This document shows positions 46,114 through 55,638 of a stretch of DNA of 64,000 nucleotides, one piece after another. The number at the start of each line of letters is the position of its first letter. Position 1 is the first letter of the stretch. A program made the translations under genes and the position numbers. The notes under the pieces were generated by a model. The model was not told the DNA's origin. It saw nothing but the letters and a program-made list of their open reading frames with translations, and ran no database searches. The stretch is from Streptomyces galbus (GTDB lineage Bacteria > Actinomycetota > Actinomycetes > Streptomycetales > Streptomycetaceae): assembly GCF_005280195.1 (NCBI RefSeq), contig NZ_SZPR01000010.1, positions 124,001 through 188,000 on the forward strand, written 5' to 3'.

Positions 46114-47580
46114 TCAGGGCGCGATGCCCACCATGGGCAGGCGGCTCCACTTCTTCTCCTGCCGTGCCGTCAGGGCGGGCCAGTCCAGGCCGCCGGGGCG
46201 GGCGTTCACGCGCGTCGCGTACGGCTGGGAGGCGTAGGACGGACGGTAGAAGCACCCGGTGCCGTAGCGGGCGTCGAGAGCGGGGCAGGAGGCCGCGATC
46301 GAGGCCGCGGTGGGCTTCTTGCCGCTGCGCACCCACGCGTCGAGGGCCGAGAGGGAGTTGGCGTACTCGGACGTGCTCAGCCCGCTGTGCTCGTGCTCAT
46401 CGGTGAAGGTCTGCACGAGGTACTTGTCGCGCTTGGCGCCGTACAGGGTGGCGCGGTAGGCGGCCTCGTGCTCCACGAACGCCGTCGGGTCGTCGATGGC
46501 GTGGAGCGTGAGGACCGGGATCGACACCTTGCCGGTGAGGTCGCTGTCGTAGGACAGGTCCCGGACCGCGGTCGGGTCAGCCGAGAAGCGCTCGACGCCC
46601 GCGTTGAGGGCGGCGTCGTCGTGGGAGCCGGAGTAGACGACTCCCACGTCGGAGAACGGGTTCCGGTCACCGAGCCGGTTGTGCACCATGTCCCGGAAGG
46701 TGAACGTGGCGAACCTCAGGTGCGACTCCAGTGTGCGCTCGGGGATCCTGGTGACGGCGAGGATGTCGTCGAGATTGCGCTGTTGCGCCGCTGTGCGCTC
46801 CCCGGGGGGCGAGGAGAATCCGGTGCACTCCTCGAGCCGTGCGCGCAGACCGGCCGTCGTCATCGTCGAGCCCGGGCGCAGGCCCTGCCACAGCGGGTAC
46901 GGCACTTCGTCCGGCCGCGGGTGGTTGTGGCAGTAGTACTGGTAGACCACGCGCAGGTCCACCCGGTAGTCGTATCCGCGCGAGCCGCCGCCGAGGACGC
47001 CGTTGGTGAGCAGCACCCCGTCGTACGGCCCGTTCTTCTTCGCGCCGTACACCTCGGCGGTCTTGGCGGCGACGTCGCCGCCCCAGGACTGCCCGTGGAG
47101 ATACGTCCTGCGCGGCTGACGAAAGTTCTCCACGAAGAGCCGTCGCACACCTTCCGTGTCGGCGGCTGCCATCCGCGTTCCGTAACCACCGCGGCGGTAC
47201 GAGGAACCGGCCCATGCGTAGCCCTGCTTCACCATGACCGACCACCGCCCGAGGTCCCCGACGCTGCGCTCGGGGTCGGACTCCTCGCCCAGGTCCGGCC
47301 CGCCGTGGGCGTGCACGACCAGGGAACCGTTCCACTCCTTCGGAACGGCGATCGCGTAGAAGGCGCCGTCCGCGCTCCGCCCGGTGTAGCAGGTCGCCGC
47401 ATCCGCGAGATCCGCCGGACAGGGCGCGGTCACCGGTACACCGGCGGCGGTGGGCGCGGAGAACGCGGGAACGGCCAGCGTCGCGATGAGGGCGAGGGTG
47501 AGCCCGCCCGTGAGGGGCACACTTCGGCGGACGGCCGGGGCGGACGTGGAATTCCTGCCCCAGGGCATGTTCGACGACAC
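46114..47580 (-). CDS. Secreted alpha/beta hydrolase
   Basis: A 488-residue exported hydrolase. The signal is a long hydrophobic stretch (VPLTGGLTLALIATLAVPAF, then SAPTAAG). The core has HAHGGPDLGEESD (oxyanion region) and the nucleophile elbow YLHGQSWGGDVAAKTAEV; the acid and histidine are probably in LHAIDDPTAFVEHE and FTDEHEHSGLST. A central insertion of about 120 residues (QYYCHNHPRPDEVPYPLWQG ...) separates the halves. No substrate can be read. GTG 47580 has GGAGGG twelve bases upstream; ATG 47568 is an alternative. Confidence 0.83.
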   Translation of the reverse strand: MSSNMPWGRNSTSAPAVRRSVPLTGGLTLALIATLAVPAFSAPTAAGVPVTAPCPADLADAATCYTGRSADGAFYAIAVPKEWNGSLVVHAHGGPDLGEESDPERSVGDLGRWSVMVKQGYAWAGSSYRRGGYGTRMAAADTEGVRRLFVENFRQPRRTYLHGQSWGGDVAAKTAEVYGAKKNGPYDGVLLTNGVLGGGSRGYDYRVDLRVVYQYYCHNHPRPDEVPYPLWQGLRPGSTMTTAGLRARLEECTGFSSPPGERTAAQQRNLDDILAVTRIPERTLESHLRFATFTFRDMVHNRLGDRNPFSDVGVVYSGSHDDAALNAGVERFSADPTAVRDLSYDSDLTGKVSIPVLTLHAIDDPTAFVEHEAAYRATLYGAKRDKYLVQTFTDEHEHSGLSTSEYANSLSALDAWVRSGKKPTAASIAASCPALDARYGTGCFYRPSYASQPYATRVNARPGGLDWPALTARQEKKWSRLPMVGIAP

Positions 47581-47818
47581 GGTCTGTTCGTGCCCTCCGG
47601 CTCACTGCCCGGCCAGCTCCGCGCGACGCCGGCCCCCCTCGCGCCGGCGCTCGACGCCGCCGAGCGACACACGCAGCCGTGACGACCGGCACACCCGTCG
47701 GACCGACCCGGGTACCCCGGGTCCCTACGGGGGCCAGCCGGAGGCCAGGAGGGAGGACAACAGGATGGGCACGCTCTCCCGGCGCTGGTGGGATGGAGGA
47801 GACCGAAGGGGGATCATC

Positions 47819-48961
47819 ATGCGTACACCCGTGTCACGCCGGGCCGTTCTCACCGCCGGTATGGCATCGGCCCTGGCGGGCTCGGCCAAGGGGCAGGCGG
47901 CGGCTTCCGCACCCGCCTCCCGGAACCCGGTCACGCCCGCGTCCACGTCGGCGGACGGCGATCTTCAGCGGCAGGTGGACGCGATCCTGGCCACCGGCGT
48001 CGCGGGAGTGGGCGCGGAGGTGATGTCGCCGTGCGGCAGACGCCACGCGTTCGCCGGGACACCGCACGACGGCCGGTTCCGGATCGGAAGCCTCACCAAG
48101 ACGTTCACGGCGGTGGTCGCACTCCAGCTCCCCGACCTGGCGGTGGACACTCCCGTACGACACTGGCTGCCGGAGGTGACGCGGGACATCACCGTACGCG
48201 ACCTGCTGCGCCACACCAGCCGCCTGCTCGATCCCGGGATCCCGGCGCTGACCAGCGCGCAGGGCTACCGGGCGCAGCGGCTGCGCGGTTACGCGCCTCA
48301 GGAGCTGGCGAGGGCGGCTCTGCGGCTCGGGACAGCGCCCGAGGCGTGGTCGTACGCCAACACCAACTACCTGCTCACCGCAATGATCATCGAGCGGATC
48401 ACCGGCCGGAGCTGGGCCGAGGAGATCACCGACCGGATCATCCGCCCCCTCGGCCTCGACGCCACCCGTGCCCCCGGTGAGTCACCCTTCGTCACCGGCC
48501 CGCACGCACGGGGCTGGGCGTCGTTCGGCACCGGGACGCCGATCGACGTCACCCTCCTCAACCCCAGCATGGCTGTCGGCTCCGGCGCTCTCCTCAGCAG
48601 CGTCCGCGACCTCGGCTCCTTCTACTCCGCCCTGCTCGGCGGCGAACTGCTGACTCCCCCGCGGCTCTCCGAGATGACCGCCACCGTCCCGGCGCCCGGG
48701 ATCGGCATCGACGGCGCACGGTACGGCCTCGGCCTCGCCGAACTGCCGCTCCCCGGCGGCGGCAGCTTCTACTCCCACTTCGGCGAACTCCTCGGCTACC
48801 ACGCCTGGGCCGGCGCCACCGCGGACGGCTCACGGACGGCGATCGTCTACGTCACCGGGGATGTCACGCGGGCGACCATGAGCGCGATGTCCGCGCTGAT
48901 CGAGGACGGTGTACGTAGCGCCGGCAGCGCGGCGGCCGGCAGGGCCTGCCACGCGAACTGA
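47819..48961 (+). CDS. Exported serine hydrolase, R61 DD-peptidase/class C beta-lactamase type
   Basis: A 380-residue protein with a Tat-type signal (SRRAVLTAGMASALAG). The acyl-serine motif SLTK (S91-K94) and YAN (Y179-N181) are present, but the third motif is HFG instead of HTG, and the loop after the SLTK helix is about five residues shorter than in Streptomyces R61 DD-peptidase. It could be an esterase or amidase and not a penicillin-interactive enzyme. ATG 47819 has GAAGGGGGATC in front. It converges on the MFS gene with 12 bases between. Confidence 0.87.
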   Translation: MRTPVSRRAVLTAGMASALAGSAKGQAAASAPASRNPVTPASTSADGDLQRQVDAILATGVAGVGAEVMSPCGRRHAFAGTPHDGRFRIGSLTKTFTAVVALQLPDLAVDTPVRHWLPEVTRDITVRDLLRHTSRLLDPGIPALTSAQGYRAQRLRGYAPQELARAALRLGTAPEAWSYANTNYLLTAMIIERITGRSWAEEITDRIIRPLGLDATRAPGESPFVTGPHARGWASFGTGTPIDVTLLNPSMAVGSGALLSSVRDLGSFYSALLGGELLTPPRLSEMTATVPAPGIGIDGARYGLGLAELPLPGGGSFYSHFGELLGYHAWAGATADGSRTAIVYVTGDVTRATMSAMSALIEDGVRSAGSAAAGRACHAN

Positions 48962-48973
48962 GCGGCAGGAGCG

Positions 48974-50383
48974 TCAACGACGGCGACGCGCAGCGGAGGC
49001 TGTCCTCCGCCCTGCTGTGCGGGCCAGGAGGACGAGCAGGCCGCCGCAGGCGGCGACCAGCATCCATCCGGGGCGTGACGCGTGAGCGAGCCCCGTCGGG
49101 GCGGTGGTCGTGACCAGACCGCCGGCGGTGGCGATGCCGAGGGCCGCACCGACTTGTCGTGCGGTGGACGTGATCGCCCCGGCCACGCCGGCCTGGGCGG
49201 GCGGCAGTCCGTTGACCGCCGTGTTGGTGATCGGAGCGTTGGCGAAGCCGAACCCGATACCGATGAACGCATAGGAGGCCAGCAGCAGGAGCAGGCTCGT
49301 GTGCGGAGTGAGCCGGACCAGGCAGAGAGCACCGGCCGTGATGAAGGCACCGGCCAGGAGCAGCGGCAGCCGCGGTCCCGTGGTGCCGACCAGGCGGCCG
49401 GACCAGGGGGCGCAGACGGTCGCCCCGACGGCCAGGGGAAGGGTCGCCAGGCCGGTGGCCAGCGGCGTCCATTGACGGGTGTGCTGCAGGTAGAGGGTGT
49501 TCAGCAGCAGCGTCATGTTCAGCGCCACGAACACGGCGACCGCGCCGACGACGGCGCCGCTGAACGCCGGGCGGGTGAAGAGGCTCAGATCCATGAGCGG
49601 TTCGGACCGGCGGGACTCGGCCCTCAGGAAACCGGCGGTCGCCACAGCGGCCACCGCGTACCCGGTGAAGGCCGCGGGTGACGTCCAGCCGATGTGTGGC
49701 CCTTCGATCAGGACGCCGACCACGGCGGTGAGGACGAGCGTCAGCAGGATCTGGCCGGGCAGGTCGAGCCGCCGGGTCCGCGGTGCCCGGGACTCCGGTA
49801 CGAACACCGCGCTGAGCAGCAGGGCGGCCGTGATGACGGGGGCGTTGATCCAGAACAGTGCGCGCCAGTCGAGCCAGGCGAGCAGTGCGCCGCCCGTGAG
49901 GGGGCCTGCGGCCATGCTCAGCCCGAACACCGAGGCCCAGATGCCGATCGCCTGCGCCCGTTCCTTGGGGTCGGGCATGGTGTTCACCACGATGGCGAGC
50001 GCCACCGGGCTGAGCATCGAGGCGCCGACGCCCTGCAGGGCACGGGCCGCGACGAGCACGCCGACCGACGGGGCGAGGGCGCAGAGCAGTGAGGCGGTGC
50101 CGAACACGGCCAGTCCGCACTGGAACACCCGACGGCGTCCGAAGCGGTCCGCCAGTGCGCCCGAGGAGATCAGACAACTGGCCAGGACCAGGGTGTAGGC
50201 GTCCACGACCCATTCGAGACCGCGCGTGCCGACCTCCAGGCCGCGCCCGATGGCCGGCAGGCCCACGTTGACGATGGTGGTGTCCAGGCCCACCAGGAAC
50301 ATGCTCAGGCAGCAGACGGCCAGGACCGTCCAGCGTCCGCGCGCGCTGAGCCGGGAGGGAAGGGGGTGTGTCGTCGCAGTCAC
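48974..50383 (-). CDS. MFS exporter, DHA2/EmrB type
   Basis: A 469-residue 14-helix drug:H+ antiporter: first helix LAVCCLSMFLVGLDTTIVNV, motif A SSGALADRFGRRRVFQCG, motif C-type GIWASVFGLSMAAGPLTGGA. The start is GTG 50383 after GGAGGCAAAC. It is divergent from the XRE-cupin regulator across 94 bases. Compared with the other exporter of the window (23386) it is shorter at the C-terminus and has no acidic loop. Substrate unknown. Confidence 0.92.
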   Translation of the reverse strand: MTATTHPLPSRLSARGRWTVLAVCCLSMFLVGLDTTIVNVGLPAIGRGLEVGTRGLEWVVDAYTLVLASCLISSGALADRFGRRRVFQCGLAVFGTASLLCALAPSVGVLVAARALQGVGASMLSPVALAIVVNTMPDPKERAQAIGIWASVFGLSMAAGPLTGGALLAWLDWRALFWINAPVITAALLLSAVFVPESRAPRTRRLDLPGQILLTLVLTAVVGVLIEGPHIGWTSPAAFTGYAVAAVATAGFLRAESRRSEPLMDLSLFTRPAFSGAVVGAVAVFVALNMTLLLNTLYLQHTRQWTPLATGLATLPLAVGATVCAPWSGRLVGTTGPRLPLLLAGAFITAGALCLVRLTPHTSLLLLLASYAFIGIGFGFANAPITNTAVNGLPPAQAGVAGAITSTARQVGAALGIATAGGLVTTTAPTGLAHASRPGWMLVAACGGLLVLLARTAGRRTASAARRRR

Positions 50384-50451
50384 GTTTGCCTCCGGGGTGC
50401 GGGAACAGTGCCCGGCAAGGCTGTGACCGGACCGGGGCGGTCGCCCAGCGA

Positions 50452-50471
50452 TTTCGCGGAGACTGCAAAAT
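50452..50471 (+). promoter_or_regulatory. XRE-cupin promoter and possible operator
   Basis: Imperfect inverted repeat TTTCGC-GGAGACT-GCAAAA (5 of 6 pairs). Its right end forms the -10 hexamer CAAAAT (50466-50471), six bases before ATG 50478, so the message looks leaderless and a repressor dimer could block it. Confidence 0.45.
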
Positions 50472-50477
50472 GGGTCC

Positions 50478-51113
50478 ATGAACACGAGGTCCGGGGACCC
50501 GGAGCTGGAGCAGATCCTCGACGGCATCGGACCGCGGCTGCGCGTGCTCCGCCGGGACCGGGGTCTCACCCTCGAGGCACTCGCCACCGTGACCGGACTT
50601 TCCGTGAGCACGCTGTCCCGGGTGGAGTCGGGCAAGCGCCGTCCCACTCTGGACCTGCTCATTCCGCTGGCGCGGGCCCACCGCATCGCGCTCGATCAAT
50701 TGGTGGCGGCACCGGCCAGCGGTGACCCCCGGGTGCACCTGCGGCCCGTACGCAAGGGGCGCGGCAGCGTCCTGGTGCCCCTGACGCAGTACCCGGGCCG
50801 GGTGCAGGTGTTCAAGCAGGTGCTGGCGCACCGCGAGCCGGAACTGGTCACGCACGAGGGCTACGAATGGCTCTACGTCCTCGCCGGCCGGCTGCGCCTC
50901 GTCCTCGGGACGCGGGACCTCGTGCTGCGACCCGGCGAAGTGGCCGAGTTCGACACCACCGAGCCCCACTGGTTCGGCCCGGCGGACCCCGGCGCCGTGG
51001 AGATCCTGCACCTGTTCGGTCCCCGAGGTGACCAACCCACCGTCCGCACCAGGCCGCCCAGCACCGATCTTCCTCCGCCCGGCGCCCCGGACCCGCCGGC
51101 GACGACAGGCTGA
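50478..51113 (+). CDS. XRE-family regulator with cupin sensor domain
   Basis: A 211-residue regulator: helix-turn-helix at 15-70 (IGPRLRVLRRDRGLTLEALA, GLSVSTLSRVESGKRRPTLD) and a cupin domain at about 100-180 (VTHEGYEWLYVLAGRLRLVL, LRPGEVAEFDTTEPHWFG), which would bind a metal and a small ligand. A Pro-rich tail follows. Divergent from the MFS exporter, which it probably controls. ATG 50478 lies at a leaderless position. Confidence 0.9.
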   Translation: MNTRSGDPELEQILDGIGPRLRVLRRDRGLTLEALATVTGLSVSTLSRVESGKRRPTLDLLIPLARAHRIALDQLVAAPASGDPRVHLRPVRKGRGSVLVPLTQYPGRVQVFKQVLAHREPELVTHEGYEWLYVLAGRLRLVLGTRDLVLRPGEVAEFDTTEPHWFGPADPGAVEILHLFGPRGDQPTVRTRPPSTDLPPPGAPDPPATTG

Positions 51114-51168
51114 CCCGCACCCGCCTGTTCCCAGCCGCAGCCCCCGACCGCTGTCCCGGCGTCGCGTG

Positions 51169-53931
51169 TCAGCGCCCTGCGCCGATGAGTGCGAGCCAGA
51201 CGGGATCCACGATGACGAGGCTGGTCGCCGGGGTATCGCCGCGTGCGATTCCTTCGACGAGGTCGACCAGCCTGTCCGTCTCCTGTGCGGGCGCTTCGGC
51301 GCAGAGCAGAGGGCTCTTGGGCTTGCCCAGATGCGCCAGGACGGAGCGGGCCGCGCGGGCGAGTCGCGCGAGCTCCGGGTCGCCGTCCCCCACGGCACGG
51401 ACGGCCGCGGTCCGCTCCAGTTGTGCACGGGCACCGGTGCGGTCGCCCGAGCGCGCGAGCAGGGAACCGAGTCGGAACGTGCTCTGGGCCTTGAGCCGGT
51501 CATCGGTGCCCGTCTCGGCCAGCGCCGCACCGTCTCGTGTCCACCTGATGGCCTTGGCGCCGTAGCAGGCGGGGCACAGCTGCCAGTAGGCAGCGCCGAG
51601 TTCGATGGACGCCACGGCCACTTTGGCCTGCGCGCCGGCCTGCCTGAAGGTGTGCACCGCCCACCCGCAGAGCGCCGCCGCGCAGAGCGGTGCCCGCAGG
51701 TCGCGCAACGCGGTGCGTGCGTGGCGCAGAGCCACCATGCCGCTTCCCCGCCGGTCCCCCACGTCGTGGAACAGGTGCGCGGCCCTGACCAGTTCCGTGG
51801 TGACGGCCTCGGGCCCGCCACGCTCGTGCAGTACGTCCGCGAGGGCGACGAGCGCCATGGCCTCGCCCCGCCGGTCGCCGTGGCGCCGTGACAGATCGAT
51901 GTCGCAGCGGTGAGCCGCCTCCGCTGCGGGCAGGTCTCCCCGCAGGACGTGGGCGAGGCCGAGGTTGTGGAGTGCCGCACTGACTGTCCGCGGGCGCCCG
52001 GCTGCCGCCGCGGCCTCGGCCGCCTCGGAGAGCCGTTCCACCGCCTCGTCCAGTCGCCCGGTCAGACGGCAGGCGTTCCCGAGGGTGGCCAGTGCCGTTG
52101 CGTGGTCCGCCGGCGGCAGGTTCCGGGCCGCCGCCTCCGCGTGCGTCCCGCAGAGGTACGCGTCGGCTCCCTGCCAGTGGTCCTCCTGGTAGCGCTGGAG
52201 GTTGAGCGTGAGGGTGAGGACCGTTCGGTGCCGGTCCGCCCTGCGCGCGGCACCGACCAGGGCGACCAGGTTGGCCCGTTCGGCGTCCAGCCAGGCGAGT
52301 GCCTCCGCGGCCCCGCCGAACGGCGCGGGGACGGCGCCCGCAGTGCTCCTGCCGTCCAGGAGGGCGTCCGCCGCCGCAGTCAGGGCTGTGCAGTGGTCGT
52401 CGAGCCGCTGTGCGGCCGCCGCCACCTCGTCCTCCGCGGGGCCGGCGTCCGGCCCGGGACCGGGCCGGTGCCGCTCGGCCTGCTCGGTGCCGTACAGCCG
52501 CACGAGGTCGTGCAGGGCCCAGCGCTCGGCATCCTCGATCGGCCGGGGAGCGTGCGCCTGCCCCGTCGGCAGGCTGGTGCGGCCGATCAGGTGGTGGCGG
52601 GCCAGCACGGCGAGGTGGCGGCGGCCGAGGGGACGGGGAAGGCCCAGCACAACGGCAGCGGTGGACGTCGAGATGTCGGGGCCCGGGCAGGTGGCCAGCA
52701 GGCGCAGGGCGCGGGCCGCTGCCGCGGGCAGGTGGTGGTACGACAGGTCGAGACTGGCCCTGACGGCCAGCGGACGGCCCTCCGTGTCCTCCTCTTCCAG
52801 CGACAGGGCGTCCAACCGGTCACGAGCGTCGCGCAGTTCCTCGGCATGGGCGCTCAACGGCCGGTCCGGGTCCGTCCGCAGCAGTGCGGCCGTGATGCGC
52901 AGCGCGAGCGGTAGTCCGCCGCACAGCCCTGCCAGCTCCTCCGCGCCGGCCGGGTCGTCGGAACATCGCGGATCCTGCGTCTCTCCGGCCCGCAGTGCTG
53001 TGTCCAGCACCATGACCGCCTCGTCCGTCGGCAGGGGGGCGACGTCGACGCGGTGGACGGGCAGGGAGCCGAGGGCCTGGCGTGACGTGATCAGCGCGCG
53101 GTGCGGGGGCTCCGGCAGCAGCGCTCCGACCTGGCTCGGATCGCGGACGTTGTCCAGCACCACCAGCAGCGACGCGTTCCGCCCCGCCATGTCGTGCAGC
53201 AGACGTCGCCAGGCATCCAGCGCTCCGCTCTCCGTACCGGGCAGTTGCCGGACGGGCACGCCCATGGCCCGCAGCAACCTGTCCGCCACGGCCCCGGCAG
53301 GCACGGGGTCAAGGGCGCTGTAACCGCGCAGGTCCGCGAAGAGGGCTCCGCCGGGGAACCATCCACGCTGTTGCGCCTCGTGCGCCGCATGCAGGGCCAG
53401 TGCGGTCTTGCCGACCCCGCCCATACCCGTGATCGCCGACACGACGACGGCGGACGCGGTCTCCACACCGGCAGCCCCGGGCCGCAACCACCGCAGCACT
53501 TCTGCGACTTCGGCCGTTCGCCCCGCGAAGTCCGGTGGTGGGGGCGGCAGTGTGACGGGTCCAGCCGGTCGGGCGCCCGGCGTCCGGTTCCGGGGGCGGC
53601 CCCCCGGCGACTCCTCGCCGCGCTCCCTGCGCGCGGCACGCACCAGGCGCAGCCAGCGCTCCTGTTCGCCGGGGGCCGACGCCGGACTTCCCGTGCTCCC
53701 GGCCTCGAGACGACAGGCTTCCCGGCGGAGGTAGCCGACCAGGTGCAGCAGGAAGGACTCGCTCTTCTTCCCGGGCACTGAGCGGCCGTTGAGCCAGTCG
53801 TCGACGGTGGAGGCGCCGACCCGTGGCGCGGACGCGCCTCCCAGACGCACCATGCGCTGCAGTGTGGGGTCGCCCGCTGCCCGGCGGGCTCTCACCAACT
53901 CGCCGACGAACCGCTCGATGTGACGCCCCAC
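51169..53931 (-). CDS. AfsR-like NB-ARC/TPR regulator with XRE-type N-terminus
   Basis: A protein of about 920 residues. The N-terminal 90 residues look like a helix-turn-helix (MVRLGGASAPRVGASTVDDW). The NB-ARC ATPase follows: P-loop SAITGMGGVGKTALALH, Walker B LLVVLDNV, RNBS-type LITSRQALGSL, GLCGGLPLALRI and the winged-helix MHD-like LHDLVRLYGTE. The C-terminal half is tetratricopeptide-like (ALATLGNACRLTGRLDEAVE ...). This STAND type is typical of Streptomyces pleiotropic regulators of secondary metabolism. GTG 53931 is preferred over 53940 because GGAGG lies only two bases from the latter. Confidence 0.9.
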   Translation of the reverse strand: MGRHIERFVGELVRARRAAGDPTLQRMVRLGGASAPRVGASTVDDWLNGRSVPGKKSESFLLHLVGYLRREACRLEAGSTGSPASAPGEQERWLRLVRAARRERGEESPGGRPRNRTPGARPAGPVTLPPPPPDFAGRTAEVAEVLRWLRPGAAGVETASAVVVSAITGMGGVGKTALALHAAHEAQQRGWFPGGALFADLRGYSALDPVPAGAVADRLLRAMGVPVRQLPGTESGALDAWRRLLHDMAGRNASLLVVLDNVRDPSQVGALLPEPPHRALITSRQALGSLPVHRVDVAPLPTDEAVMVLDTALRAGETQDPRCSDDPAGAEELAGLCGGLPLALRITAALLRTDPDRPLSAHAEELRDARDRLDALSLEEEDTEGRPLAVRASLDLSYHHLPAAAARALRLLATCPGPDISTSTAAVVLGLPRPLGRRHLAVLARHHLIGRTSLPTGQAHAPRPIEDAERWALHDLVRLYGTEQAERHRPGPGPDAGPAEDEVAAAAQRLDDHCTALTAAADALLDGRSTAGAVPAPFGGAAEALAWLDAERANLVALVGAARRADRHRTVLTLTLNLQRYQEDHWQGADAYLCGTHAEAAARNLPPADHATALATLGNACRLTGRLDEAVERLSEAAEAAAAAGRPRTVSAALHNLGLAHVLRGDLPAAEAAHRCDIDLSRRHGDRRGEAMALVALADVLHERGGPEAVTTELVRAAHLFHDVGDRRGSGMVALRHARTALRDLRAPLCAAALCGWAVHTFRQAGAQAKVAVASIELGAAYWQLCPACYGAKAIRWTRDGAALAETGTDDRLKAQSTFRLGSLLARSGDRTGARAQLERTAAVRAVGDGDPELARLARAARSVLAHLGKPKSPLLCAEAPAQETDRLVDLVEGIARGDTPATSLVIVDPVWLALIGAGR

Positions 53932-54128
53932 GTCCCCCACGCCCTCCGGCCCCGCTTGGCTTCCGGTCCCGTAACCCGCCGGAAAACCGGTCGCACCCCT
54001 CCCCGCCAGGCTAGCGGTGACCTGGTGCGGCCACCCCGCCGTCGCCGTAAACCCCCCGGACGCCTTTGCCTCGGTTGCACCAGCCGCACACCACGGCCCG
54101 GTCCACGACTCATGAGGAGCAGTACGCC

Positions 54129-54371
54129 ATGGCCTTCACGCCCCGGGCACGGACCCGCACCTGCCTGCCGCCCCGCCCGGCACCCGACGACACGCCGGCC
54201 CCGGCCCGGAAACCGTCCGGTTGCCCGTTGCCGACCGTCACCGCGCCGCACCGGCCCGGGCGCAGTGCCTGGACCGCCGCGGCCCAGCCGTTCGCCCTCG
54301 CCGCGATCACCGGGGCCGCCGATGCCCTGACGACGGTGCTGCTCCACCTGGTGCACCTGGCGCCGCTCTGA
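54129..54371 (+). CDS. Small hypothetical protein, 80 aa
   Basis: A Pro/Ala/Arg-rich peptide (RTRTCLPPRPAPDDTPAPAR) ending in a hydrophobic stretch (FALAAITGAADALTTVLLHL), perhaps a C-terminal membrane anchor. I recognise no family. The ATG 54129 has a good ribosome site, GAGGAGCAGTACGCC, the main reason for the call. Divergent from the NB-ARC regulator; a real gene, but of unknown role. Confidence 0.55.
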   Translation: MAFTPRARTRTCLPPRPAPDDTPAPARKPSGCPLPTVTAPHRPGRSAWTAAAQPFALAAITGAADALTTVLLHLVHLAPL

Positions 54372-54844
54372 GCCCCGCCCACGGCAGCCGCACCCTTCGA
54401 CTCCCGAGCGGGAAGCGGGCCCGTAAGCCCGCCGCCACGTTCCTGCCGTCCGCACGGGGACTCGCAGCCGCAGCGAAGGGGACCTGGAGTTCTGCCTGGG
54501 CCGCTGGCTCAGGCAGACCGCACGGCTCGTACGGGCCGAACCCGAGGGCTTTCGGACACGGCCGCTTCGGCGGCTCCTGCGGCCTGGCGGACCCCGAGGA
54601 GGGGGTGGCGCTGGCTACGTCATGAACCGCACGGGGCCCCGGATCGCCGACGAGCCCCCGGAAGACGGCCCTGGTGGACACCGCACACCGGGCGCTGTGA
54701 CGACGCCGGGACGCATCCGGCGACGGGGCCGCTTTCGGCCGTTCGGGCCGTCCGCTCTTCCCTAGTGGTTTAGACCAATGGTAGATGTGGTGGCGCACCG
54801 AGCCCGCACGGCTACGAAACGTCACCACAGGAGGCGCGCGGCAC
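54372..54844. other. Intergenic stretch before the GntR gene
   Basis: 473 bases without a supported gene. Frames on both strands are open but lack ribosome sites and known motifs. A DasR-like palindrome lies near the right end. The pieces of coding-like sequence (EFCLGRWLRQTARLVRA near 54489) may be a decayed gene. Confidence 0.5.
54764..54779. promoter_or_regulatory. DasR/GntR-type operator upstream of the GntR gene
   Basis: AGTGGTTTAGACCAAT, with arms TGGTTT and AGACCA (5 of 6 pairs), matches the DasR responsive-element consensus A(C/G)TGGTCTAGACCA(C/G)T at 14 of 16 positions. It lies 65 bases before the GntR start codon. Confidence 0.6.
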
Positions 54845-55588
54845 ATGGCCCGCAGCATCCCCCCTCAGTACCCGCACATCGAGGAACGGCCGCTGTACTG
54901 GCGGATCGCCATGGAACTGCTGGGCGCCCTGCGCGACGGCAGCTTCCCGCCGGGCCGGCGACTGCCCGGTGAACGGCGGCTGGCGCAGCAGTACGGCGTC
55001 AGCCGGGAGACCGTACGACAGGCGCTGGACGTGCTGCGCCGGGACGGCCTGGTCGAGACCGACCGGCGCGGCAGCCACGCCGCCCTGCCGGGAACGCCGG
55101 TGTCCACTCCCACCTGCCTCGCCTTCCCGCTGGGCGCCGGGGCGGCCGAGCCCGGCACGGTGAACTCGGCCAGCGTGAGCTGGGAGCCGCCCCCGCCGGA
55201 GCACGCCGAGGCGCTCGGCCTCGCCCCGCACCGGCCGACCCTGGTCCACCGCTACGAGGCCGCCGGGGCGGACGGGGGCGGCCGGCGGACGGCCGTGACG
55301 TCGTTCTCGGCGGTCGCGCTCGCCGAGGTCGCGGAACTGGCCCGCTACCGCGAGCGGGTCGGCGCACCCGGCACGCCCCAACTGCGGCGCGCCTACGACT
55401 GGATGCGGCGGGCGGGCCTGACGCTGCACCACCACGACGCGATCACCCGCCTGCCCGACGCCCCGTCGATGCGGGTGACGCGCCGGGTGCACGACCAGTA
55501 CGCGCGCCCGCTGGAGATCACCGACCTGCTGGTCGACACCCGCCGGGGCGCGCTCGTCTACGAGTTCACGCTGCCCGCGGCCGGGTGA
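54845..55588 (+). CDS. GntR-family regulator (HutC/DasR subfamily)
   Basis: A 247-residue GntR protein: winged helix at 10-85 (YWRIAMELLGALRDGSFPPG, RLPGERRLAQQYGVSRETVR, ALDVLRRDGLVETDRRGSHA) and a UTRA-like effector domain from about 95 (EALGLAPHRPTLVHRYEAAG, VHDQYARPLEITDLLVDTRR). The UTRA fold suggests a phosphorylated sugar or similar effector. ATG 54845 has GGAGG ten bases upstream. A DasR-like site in its promoter suggests autoregulation or control by DasR. Confidence 0.9.
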   Translation: MARSIPPQYPHIEERPLYWRIAMELLGALRDGSFPPGRRLPGERRLAQQYGVSRETVRQALDVLRRDGLVETDRRGSHAALPGTPVSTPTCLAFPLGAGAAEPGTVNSASVSWEPPPPEHAEALGLAPHRPTLVHRYEAAGADGGGRRTAVTSFSAVALAEVAELARYRERVGAPGTPQLRRAYDWMRRAGLTLHHHDAITRLPDAPSMRVTRRVHDQYARPLEITDLLVDTRRGALVYEFTLPAAG

Positions 55589-55619
55589 GGGCCCCTGGCG
55601 GCCCGCCGGGACCGCCCGA

Positions 55620-55634
55620 GCCCCGCCTCGGGGC
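55620..55634. terminator. Hairpin between GntR and the methyltransferase gene
   Basis: GCCCCG-CCT-CGGGGC, a 6-bp stem and 3-base loop between the convergent stops. Confidence 0.5.
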
Positions 55635-55638
55635 GGCG

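Noticed and set aside
54489..54625. Coding-like fragment before the GntR gene
   Set aside because: A short stretch reads like protein (EFCLGRWLRQTARLVRA), but it has no start, no ribosome site and quickly turns into low complexity.
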